Source: an uncultured Acidimicrobiales bacterium (GTDB lineage Bacteria; Actinomycetota; Acidimicrobiia; Acidimicrobiales; SHLQ01). Taken from it: DNA of 64,000 nucleotides. Location: the NCBI GenBank assembly GCA_937922235.1, contig CAKZVC010000012.1, forward strand, positions 62,001-126,000. The letters are read 5' to 3'. The first letter of the stretch is position 1. Every line of letters begins with the position of its first letter. This document shows, in pieces, positions 57,462-64,000 of the stretch. The position numbers were made by a program, and so were the translations under genes. The notes below the pieces were generated by a model that was not told the origin of the DNA, did no database searches, and saw only the letters and a list, made by a program, of their open reading frames with translations.

Positions 57462-60427
57462 GCGTCTTCTCCTTCAGTGGTTTCTTCATTCACTTTGCTC
57501 AGGCCCCGGTTCACACCGGTGGCGAACGCTGCGAATGCAGAGGCGCTCTTGTTTGGATTCTCGTCTGCGGCTGGAGCTGCAGCTGGTGTCTCCAATGGAA
57601 TGAGTTCTGGGGTGACCTGAGCCGACTCGAGGGTCGCCATTGGGGCTCGTGTTGGCAGGCCGCCAAACGACTGCGCCGGTGCCGGAGCTTCTGGCGCTGG
57701 CGCCGCGGGTGCGGCGGGTGCCGGAGCTGCCTCTGCCACTGGGGCAGGAGCTGGCTCTGGTGCCGACTCAAGAATCGGTGGATCGGGAAGCTGACGGGTG
57801 GCCGCTGGGGCCGGGTCGGCTTCGGGCAATGGAGGTGCAATCGAGAATGGCTCGATCGGCGGGAACTCGTCACGAACCGGTGATGGATCGACGATCGGGG
57901 CTTCCATAGACGCGGCGTGCGCCGGAGCCGCGGGTGCCTCCGCTGGAGCTTCTGCTGCTTCGGTAACTGGCGCTTCGACTACTGGGGTCTCAGCGAATGG
58001 TGCGTCTGCAACGGCTGCTTCGTCTGCATGTGCAGGCGGAGCGGCCATGTCTGGAATCGATGTCTCGTTCGCTGCGGCATGTGCCTCGGTCAGTGCGTCG
58101 AGCTTGGCGATCGACGTTGTTGACTCGGCGATCTGCGGGGCATCGAGCTTGGTCAGCGGCCACGTATCATCAGAGACGACCGGGTCGGCACTTTCGACTG
58201 TCTCAGGGGCGTCGATGGTGACGTCTGGGAACGATGGCAACGCCTCTTCGACTTCTTCCATGGTTGGTATGGAGGCGTCAGCAAGATCTTCCTCGTGCAA
58301 AGCTGCCGAGTCCCAACCTGGCTCGACTGGCTCGGCCTCAGGGGCGGCCATCGCTGGAGCTTCAACTGCAGGCTCCTCGATTGCTGGAACTTCAACTGCT
58401 GGCTCCTCGATTACTGGAGCTTCGATTACCGGCTGCTCGATTGCTGGAGCCTCAACCTTCGCTGCTGCAAGCGCATCGAGTTCGGCGAGCAGATCGCTTG
58501 CATCGTCGCTCTCCCCAGCAAGTGCCGCCGGAGCCTCGATACGACCAGAAGTGTCTTCGACTTCCTGGGCAAACAGCGATGATGGAATCGACACGGTTGC
58601 AACCGTGCCAACGCCAGGCTGGCTCTGCAGCTCAACGTCAATTCCGTGCTGCTGCGAAAGACGACCGACCACGAACAGACCGAGAAGACGGCTTGGCGCC
58701 TCATCGAGAGCAGGCGGGTTGGTGATGCGCTCGTTCAGCTCAACAAGGTCGTGCTCGTTGATGCCAAAGCCCTCATCGAATACTTCGATCTCAACACCCT
58801 CGAGGGTTTCCTGAGCCGAGATAGACACGGTGGTCGACGGCTCGGAGAACTGGGTGGCGTTATCGAGGAGCTCGGCAAGAAGGTGGGTTACGTCGGTAAC
58901 CACATTGCCCTGCATCGAGATGTCTGGAAGGTCTCCAACTTCGATTCGCTCGAAGAGCTCAACCTCAGCAAGTGACGAACGAAGCACGTCCTCTACTGGA
59001 ACCGGACGAGACCACTGACGTGGCGAACGGTTACCGGCAAGCACGAGCAGCGACTCTGCGTTACGACGCATTCGAGTAGCCAAGTGATCGAGCTGGTAGA
59101 GACCGGCGAGCGTGTCGGGATCTTGCTCGTCACGCTCCAAGTCGGTGATCAAGTTGATCATGCGATGGTTCAGCTGCTGGTTTCGACGACCGAGCGATAC
59201 GAACATCTCCGCAACGTTGCGTCGTGAACGAGCCTGGTCGGTTGCGACCTTGACCGCAGTTTCCTGCACGTCGTTGAACGCATCTACAAGCGAGCCGATC
59301 TCGTCGTTCGCTTCCTTTGGAATCGGACGAATCTCTGGGAGCTCGTCGGACGAACCGAGCGAGCGGAGCTTTGCCACCGCGAATGGGAGGCGCTCCTTGG
59401 TCATGACGTCGGCGTGGTCCATCAGACGGCCGAGTGGGCCAAGAATCGAACGGCCGATCACGAAGACAAGCGTGAAGAGGAGGAGCGTTCCGAGTACGGC
59501 GAAGAGGGTGAACAGTGAGCGGCTGTCGTCGATGTTCTGACCGCTCGTCTCGATGTCGGCCGTGAGGAACGCCTGCGTGTTTGCAATGGCGGTGTTCCAC
59601 TCGGCGCGGTTCTCCAGGAGGAACGGAAGTACGTCAGCTGGCGTGAGCTCGTCAAGGGTGTTCTTGTAGAGGTCTTCCTCTGCAAGTGCAACGAGCGTGC
59701 TGAGCTGTCGTGACGCACTCGAGATTGCTGGGGCTTCCATTGGCTTGGCGCCATTGCTCAGAGTTCGCTGAGCAGCTTCGTTCGCAACGAACTCGACGTG
59801 GCCGAAACCTTCGACGATTCCAGAGATCTGCTGTGGTGTTGGAGAAGGAACTTCGATGCCGCCGATTGGCGCAGCTGAGAAGAACTGAATCCAGACACTT
59901 TCCTGGGTGTTCACAACTTCGCGAGCGTCCTGGATCGACTGGACGGACAGAACAGCGTCAGCGCTGAAACCGGTGAGGGGCTGACCCTCAATGGCCGAGT
60001 TGATCTCCTGGAGGGCCTCGCCATACAGGCTAAGCGAGTCGCCGGTTACGTCGAATCCTCGAGCTGGCTGGATCGTCGCAAGAACTGATTCCGCAATCGG
60101 AGCGGAGATCGGATCGCCGCCTTCCTGGATCGACAGGATCTCTGCGTTTGTCCGGGCGACCGACTCTTCAACCTGCTCGGCCAAGAACGGAGCCTGGGAC
60201 GCCAGGGCGGGGTCGGAGGCCGTCAACGCAAGGCGCACGCTGGCAAGACGTTCGTCTGCAACATCGAGCGCCAAGTCCTGGAGCTGGTTAACCGAGGCCG
60301 CAATCTGTGCTGCGTCCTCGTTCTCTTCCGCTTGTGCACTCTGGGCACGGAAACCCACTGCCGCCATCAGCACCAGGGCGCTAATTGGGATGGCGAGCAT
60401 CAAGATGAGCTTGTTTCTAATGTTCAT
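57458..60427 (-). CDS. cvnA: NIT-domain sensor histidine kinase-like protein of the conservon (CvnA)
   Basis: A 989-residue protein. TM1 is near residues 8-26, followed by an extracytoplasmic helical nitrate/nitrite-sensing (NIT)-type domain to ~300, TM2 at ~305-330 (LFAVLGTLLLFTLVFVIG), a HAMP region, a dimerisation-like segment and a HATPase_c domain: N-box LLAELLDNATQFSEP at ~519, G1 DEGFGI and G2 LGLFVVGRL at ~582. No clear phospho-His H-box is seen, as usual for CvnA. The last ~350 residues are Ala/Pro/Glu-rich repeats (VEAPVIEEPAVE-like), predicted disordered. First gene of the conservon. An Amt gene lies two genes upstream. Confidence 0.9.
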   Translation of the reverse strand: MNIRNKLILMLAIPISALVLMAAVGFRAQSAQAEENEDAAQIAASVNQLQDLALDVADERLASVRLALTASDPALASQAPFLAEQVEESVARTNAEILSIQEGGDPISAPIAESVLATIQPARGFDVTGDSLSLYGEALQEINSAIEGQPLTGFSADAVLSVQSIQDAREVVNTQESVWIQFFSAAPIGGIEVPSPTPQQISGIVEGFGHVEFVANEAAQRTLSNGAKPMEAPAISSASRQLSTLVALAEEDLYKNTLDELTPADVLPFLLENRAEWNTAIANTQAFLTADIETSGQNIDDSRSLFTLFAVLGTLLLFTLVFVIGRSILGPLGRLMDHADVMTKERLPFAVAKLRSLGSSDELPEIRPIPKEANDEIGSLVDAFNDVQETAVKVATDQARSRRNVAEMFVSLGRRNQQLNHRMINLITDLERDEQDPDTLAGLYQLDHLATRMRRNAESLLVLAGNRSPRQWSRPVPVEDVLRSSLAEVELFERIEVGDLPDISMQGNVVTDVTHLLAELLDNATQFSEPSTTVSISAQETLEGVEIEVFDEGFGINEHDLVELNERITNPPALDEAPSRLLGLFVVGRLSQQHGIDVELQSQPGVGTVATVSIPSSLFAQEVEDTSGRIEAPAALAGESDDASDLLAELDALAAAKVEAPAIEQPVIEAPVIEEPAVEVPAIEEPAVEAPAMAAPEAEPVEPGWDSAALHEEDLADASIPTMEEVEEALPSFPDVTIDAPETVESADPVVSDDTWPLTKLDAPQIAESTTSIAKLDALTEAHAAANETSIPDMAAPPAHADEAAVADAPFAETPVVEAPVTEAAEAPAEAPAAPAHAASMEAPIVDPSPVRDEFPPIEPFSIAPPLPEADPAPAATRQLPDPPILESAPEPAPAPVAEAAPAPAAPAAPAPEAPAPAQSFGGLPTRAPMATLESAQVTPELIPLETPAAAPAADENPNKSASAFAAFATGVNRGLSKVNEETTEGEDA

Positions 60428-60448
60428 AGTTGTATGGGTCTCCTCGGC

Positions 60449-60760
60449 TTACAGCCGGTCGAGAATTTCTGCTCGCTTAGCGTCGTACTCGGCCGTCGTA
60501 ATGAGGCCATCGTTAAAGAGTTGTGTGAGTTTGCGGAGTGCTTCTTTTACATCGGCACCGCCGCCGCCACTGTTACCTGTTGGTCGGGCGCCACCGCTTC
60601 CGGGTGCACCCGGGGCGCTGCCACCCCGACCACCACGGCCAGCCACTGGCTGACCCCGGTACAGGATCTGTGACGAGTCTTTCCTCTTGGGTTTGCCCTT
60701 CGAGCGATCGACGGCATTCTTCAGCAGTTCGAGGTCACGTGACCTTTTGTCATCAGCCAT
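60449..60760 (-). CDS. SHOCT-domain small protein
   Basis: A 103-residue protein: a basic N-terminal third (DRSKGKPKRKDS), a Gly/Pro/Ala-rich middle, and a C-terminal SHOCT helix pair, VKEALRKLTQLFNDGLITTAEYDAKRAEILDRL. SHOCT domains are short oligomerisation modules. It lies 21 bp upstream of cvnA on the same strand and 34 bp downstream of amt3, so all may share a transcript. Confidence 0.8.
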   Translation of the reverse strand: MADDKRSRDLELLKNAVDRSKGKPKRKDSSQILYRGQPVAGRGGRGGSAPGAPGSGGARPTGNSGGGGADVKEALRKLTQLFNDGLITTAEYDAKRAEILDRL

Positions 60761-60794
60761 GAATAAGTGCCTTTCTCACGTTCGTCCGGTCCCG

Positions 60795-62198
60795 TTATCC
60801 TGCGAACTCGTCGTCGTAGTACGAATCGAGCTCGTCAATTCCGATCAGCGCATCGTCGTAGTCAACGAAGTCGTCGTTGTATGCAGGCAGTGCGTGCTCT
60901 GCGAGGTCGAGGCCGACCATCTCGTGTTCAACCGAAACTCGGAGCCATCCGAATTCTCGGAGCACGAGGAACATTGCGAGCGAGGCAACGCCCACGAAGC
61001 CGATGATTGCGAGCAGACCGACGGCCTGGTCGACGAGCAGCGAGCCGCCGCCGTAGATCAGACCAGCAGGTCCGCTGCCATCGATCGCAACGTCAGGGTC
61101 GGCGAAGATGCCAACAGCAAGTGTTCCCCAAACACCACACATGAGGTGCACGGGGATAGCGCCGACGGGGTCATCGACCTTGAGGCGGTCGAGCAAGAAC
61201 ACGCCGTTGGTAGCGATGAAGCCACCGATGAGGCCCATGATCATGGCCGAGAAGATGCCAACGTTTGCAGCGCCTGCGGTGACCGATACGAGCCCACCGA
61301 GCAGACCGTTACCGATGAGGGTTACATCGGGAGTCTTCAACGTGAGCCACGACGAGATCGTGCCGCCGAGGCCGCCGAATGCGCCACCCATTGCGGTCGC
61401 TACAGCAACTGCACCGATGGAGATGTCTGCACGACCGACCGAGCCGGCGTTGAACGCAAACCATGAAACGAGGAGAATGAACACGCCGAGAACAGCGAGT
61501 GGAACGTTGTGACCTGGGATCGGGTTAGAGCGTCCATCCTCGTCGAAGCGACCAATGCGAGGGCCGAGGATGACGGCGCCGATGACAGCAGCAGTGCCGC
61601 CGACGACGTGAACGACCGAGCCACCAGCGAGATCGACGAAGCCGCGAGTGTTGAGCCACCCGTCTCCTGCGAAGACCCAGCTCACGACCACTGGGTAGAT
61701 GACTGCCGACAGCGCAGCGGAGTACACGAAGTACGCCCGGAACTGCACACGCTCAGCAACCGCACCCGAAATGATCGTCGCGGTTGCGGCGGCGAATGCC
61801 ATCTGGAAGAGGAAGTGAATCGGAAGCGACAACGTGTCTGAGTACGGAGCGACCGTGTCGGTTCCGGCCCACAGCCAGTTGAAGCCGAGGTAGGCGGCGC
61901 CACTGAATGCGATGTGGTAGCCAACAAGGGCGAAGCCTGCGGCACCAACCACGAAGTCAAGAAGGTTCTTGAGCATCATGTGTGCTGCGTTCTTGGCTCG
62001 AGTAAGACCAGCCTCCACCATTGCGAAGCCTGCCTGCATGAAGATCACGAAGATCGCACACACCAGGATGAAGACGTTGTCCGCAAGAACACTTGGCTGA
62101 CTCAGGTCGACTGTGCCTCGTGATGCTTGCGCTGCTGCCGGATTCGCCCACAACAGCACCGAGGCTGCTGCGATCGGTGCTATCCACCGCTTTTTCAT
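60795..62198 (-). CDS. amt: Ammonium transporter (Amt) with acidic Asp/Tyr-rich tail
   Basis: A 467-residue protein starting MKKRWIAPIAA after AAGGGA, with a signal peptide ending PAAAQ. Amt hallmarks: FMQAGFAMVEAGLTRAKNAAH, pore His in VVHVVGGTAAV and IPVHLMCGVWG. The cytoplasmic tail (VGLDLAEHALPAYND) continues into ~30 residues rich in Asp and Tyr (DDFVDYDDALIGIDELDSYYDDE), absent from the other two Amts in the window. Heads a probable operon with the SHOCT gene and conservon. No GTTTC-n6-GTTTC box was seen upstream. Confidence 0.92.
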   Translation of the reverse strand: MKKRWIAPIAAASVLLWANPAAAQASRGTVDLSQPSVLADNVFILVCAIFVIFMQAGFAMVEAGLTRAKNAAHMMLKNLLDFVVGAAGFALVGYHIAFSGAAYLGFNWLWAGTDTVAPYSDTLSLPIHFLFQMAFAAATATIISGAVAERVQFRAYFVYSAALSAVIYPVVVSWVFAGDGWLNTRGFVDLAGGSVVHVVGGTAAVIGAVILGPRIGRFDEDGRSNPIPGHNVPLAVLGVFILLVSWFAFNAGSVGRADISIGAVAVATAMGGAFGGLGGTISSWLTLKTPDVTLIGNGLLGGLVSVTAGAANVGIFSAMIMGLIGGFIATNGVFLLDRLKVDDPVGAIPVHLMCGVWGTLAVGIFADPDVAIDGSGPAGLIYGGGSLLVDQAVGLLAIIGFVGVASLAMFLVLREFGWLRVSVEHEMVGLDLAEHALPAYNDDFVDYDDALIGIDELDSYYDDEFAG

Positions 62199-62390
62199 TG
62201 TTGGTCCCTTCGTCGCCCGCAGGGGGCAAACGCTCTCAGTGATCATTTCGTAAGTGAAAGATCGACACGAGAACGGGAAGTGGCGATGGTCCAGACGACC
62301 TATTTGACCCAGTATTTGTGCGATATAGGGATCTTTTTTGTGGTGAGTTCGTGTTCCGGAACCCGCGGCAGCCGCTTTTTGATGTGAGCT

Positions 62391-63899
62391 CTAGCCCACT
62401 CGAAGACTCTGATCGGCGTTCGCAAACGAGCCCGGGATCGGTGGCAGTCCGAGCAAGTCGAGCGCAAGATTGCCCACATCATGACCGCGAACTGGAGTTG
62501 CCACCCAGCGCTCGGGCTGGCCGACTCCGGGTTCGTCGCGGTCGGGGTTGAGCTCGTAGAGATCAGCACCAGGAAGCACGCCTTGACCCCACACAACGAA
62601 CGGAACCGTGTAGTTCTCGACGTTGGTGTGATCGCGGTGACTATCGTCGTTTGCCGGACCACCATGGTCGGACGTGACGATGATCGTGGTCTGATCGAGA
62701 ACACCGGCAAATGCGAGAGCATCGACCAGCTCTTGCAGTAGCGCATCGGACTGCATGACTGCGGCGGTGTACCCGGGCGTCAACCAGCCGTTTACGTGAC
62801 CCGCAGAATCTGGAGTGCGGATGTGGAAGAACCCGAACGTGTCCCCTTCACCGGCGATCAGGTCGCGCACAAATGGCACGACCGCAACCGTTGGATCTTC
62901 CTTCTCGAAGACGTCGATCTTGTCAGGGCCATCATCGGCACCGGTGGTGTCTGGAGCGCCGAACTCGGCGCTGTACGACCGGTCGATAAGGTTGAACTTC
63001 TCCTTACCGGTATAGACCACCGTGCGGCCACCGTTGTCGTGCACGACATCGAATACCGACGCCACATATTGGCCAGCAGCATCGTGGATCGTGCCACCAG
63101 GATCTTCATTGACCGTGATCTTGTGGCCCTTCGATCCGTAGACATACCTGCTGGTGAATTGCGAGGTGTGGTTTGGAAGCGTCTGCGTCAGAGCTGGGTC
63201 CGTGCGGGCGTTGAGCGTTGACGCGCCCTCATCGGCAAGGCGAGCCAAGTTGGGCATCGATCCCGACCGAACCTGGTCGGCGCGAAGACCATCGAGGCCA
63301 ACATGCACGACAAACTTGCGATCGTCCGCTGGCTCTTCGACAGCTTCCTCACACACTCGATCGGTGGTGAGCACCGCCGTGCGAGTGCGAATGAGATAGG
63401 TGCCGTCCTGGATTGGGTTGGTGTCGACGAACGACGATGTTCCCGCTCCCGGCGTCGCAAGCCACTTCCCGTTCCGGCGAACAATGTGCTTGCCACCGTC
63501 ATCAGACCAGCTGAGGGTCACTTGCCCATTTGCCACCTCAGCCACACAGTCGGCGAGTGGCGGCTCGACTTCTCCGGTGTCGGTGACGCACTCCTCGGTG
63601 CGCGACCCGTTCGCTCCCCATGCCTTCAGGACATAGGTTGACTCGGCCTCCGGTGACGCGTCGGTATAGGTGGAAGCGTTGCGGCCGGGGCTCGCAAGCC
63701 AGCTGCCATTCCGGCGCAGAACGTATCGTTCACCCTGGTCTTCCCAGGAAATCACGTTGGTGTCGCCCGCCGCCACAACGCTGCAGACAGTTGCAGCTCC
63801 GGCGTTACTTGGAGATAGTGCGACAGCCGTAAGCGATGCGACGAGCGCAAACATCAATCCGGAAATCGCAAAGCGGGCGGGTGCATTGCGTGACATCAC
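62391..63899 (-). CDS. Secreted type I phosphodiesterase / alkaline phosphatase-superfamily protein
   Basis: A 502-residue protein. A signal peptide (1-36, ...SNAGAAT) is followed by two ~75-residue beta-sandwich repeats that share YVLRRNGSWLASPG / HIVRRNGKWLATPG, probably adhesion or carbohydrate-binding modules. The catalytic domain starts near 200: metal Asp in VGLDGLRADQ, nucleophile Thr in LTQTLPNHTS, DSAGHVNGW and TSDHGG. This is the nucleotide pyrophosphatase/phosphodiesterase arrangement; it likely releases phosphate from extracellular nucleotides or diesters. The 62199-62390 spacer downstream shows no clear feature. Confidence 0.85.
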   Translation of the reverse strand: MMSRNAPARFAISGLMFALVASLTAVALSPSNAGAATVCSVVAAGDTNVISWEDQGERYVLRRNGSWLASPGRNASTYTDASPEAESTYVLKAWGANGSRTEECVTDTGEVEPPLADCVAEVANGQVTLSWSDDGGKHIVRRNGKWLATPGAGTSSFVDTNPIQDGTYLIRTRTAVLTTDRVCEEAVEEPADDRKFVVHVGLDGLRADQVRSGSMPNLARLADEGASTLNARTDPALTQTLPNHTSQFTSRYVYGSKGHKITVNEDPGGTIHDAAGQYVASVFDVVHDNGGRTVVYTGKEKFNLIDRSYSAEFGAPDTTGADDGPDKIDVFEKEDPTVAVVPFVRDLIAGEGDTFGFFHIRTPDSAGHVNGWLTPGYTAAVMQSDALLQELVDALAFAGVLDQTTIIVTSDHGGPANDDSHRDHTNVENYTVPFVVWGQGVLPGADLYELNPDRDEPGVGQPERWVATPVRGHDVGNLALDLLGLPPIPGSFANADQSLRVG

Positions 63900-63940
63900 A
63901 GACTGATCTTACGTCACTGCGTAGAAAAACGAGTGAGGTC

Positions 63941-63972
63941 AACGGGCCCACGCAGGTGCGTGGGCCCGTTTT
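63941..63972. terminator. Strong hairpin near the right edge
   Basis: AACGGGCCCACGCA pairs perfectly with TGCGTGGGCCCGTT (less one edge base) around a GGT loop, and is followed by TT on the plus strand. It probably ends a minus-strand gene lying beyond the right edge, or acts on both strands. Confidence 0.65.
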
Positions 63973-64000
63973 CCGTCACATCAATAGTGGTAATTCAAAC

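Overview
The window is high-GC, densely packed DNA that reads as a chromosomal segment of an actinobacterium. The best guess is a marine or aquatic member of the Acidimicrobiia (Ilumatobacter-like). The reasons are a four-gene conservon (NIT-domain histidine kinase, roadblock, DUF742, small GTPase), a DUF222/HNH protein, F420-type LLM and Ddn-like oxidoreductases, a GTG-rich start repertoire, and genes for the turnover of marine osmolytes. This placement is inferred; no rRNA or tRNA gene was recognised. About 62 protein genes are called, mostly in short operons separated by unusually repeat-rich spacers.

Layout. 1-7 kb: a left-truncated dimethylglycine-dehydrogenase-like flavoprotein, a HAD phosphatase, a GT87 membrane glycosyltransferase, a septum-formation-like protein, and an M24-family protein with the full active site of the DMSP lyase DddP. 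7-16 kb: F420-type oxidoreductase, methyltransferase, DM13 protein, isochorismate synthase, SRPBCC and thioesterase pair, a MafI-like orphan, a META-like protein, a Cys/Gly-tailed GRDP protein and a DUF222/HNH protein. 16-21 kb: BtuF-like protein, DUF456, ThiD, CopC, methyltransferase, and a divergent HpcH aldolase/TauD dioxygenase pair around a palindrome. 21-28 kb: two ammonium transporters sharing GTTTC-n6-GTTTC upstream boxes, then a degenerate GGDEF/EAL protein divergent from a canonical REC-GGDEF-EAL protein. 28-37 kb: thioesterase, GHMP kinase, Dabb protein, a possible small RNA, the moaC/moaA and moeA genes interrupted by a repeat-bounded AbiEi/DUF559 gene, and an amidohydrolase. 37-47 kb: two linked ABC-2 exporters, a phosphosugar mutase with purine nucleoside phosphorylase, and PEP carboxylase. 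47-56 kb: class II aldolase, MFS transporter, a GrdB-like protein whose two halves are joined by an in-frame TGA (probable selenocysteine), RlmG, an EamA transporter, a CbxX-like AAA ATPase, a cupin with the DddQ-type DMSP lyase motif, and a di-haem lipoprotein. 56-64 kb: the conservon, a SHOCT protein, a third ammonium transporter and a secreted phosphodiesterase.

Themes. (1) Two unrelated candidate DMSP lyases (DddP-like metalloenzyme and DddQ-like cupin) lie in one 64-kb segment together with methylated-amine and gamma-butyrobetaine-type enzymes. (2) A probable selenoprotein is hidden as two ORFs. (3) Three Amt channels, one next to a NIT-domain conservon, suggest investment in nitrogen sensing and scavenging. 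(4) Several families of short hairpin and tandem repeats recur in spacers, some with compensatory stem changes.
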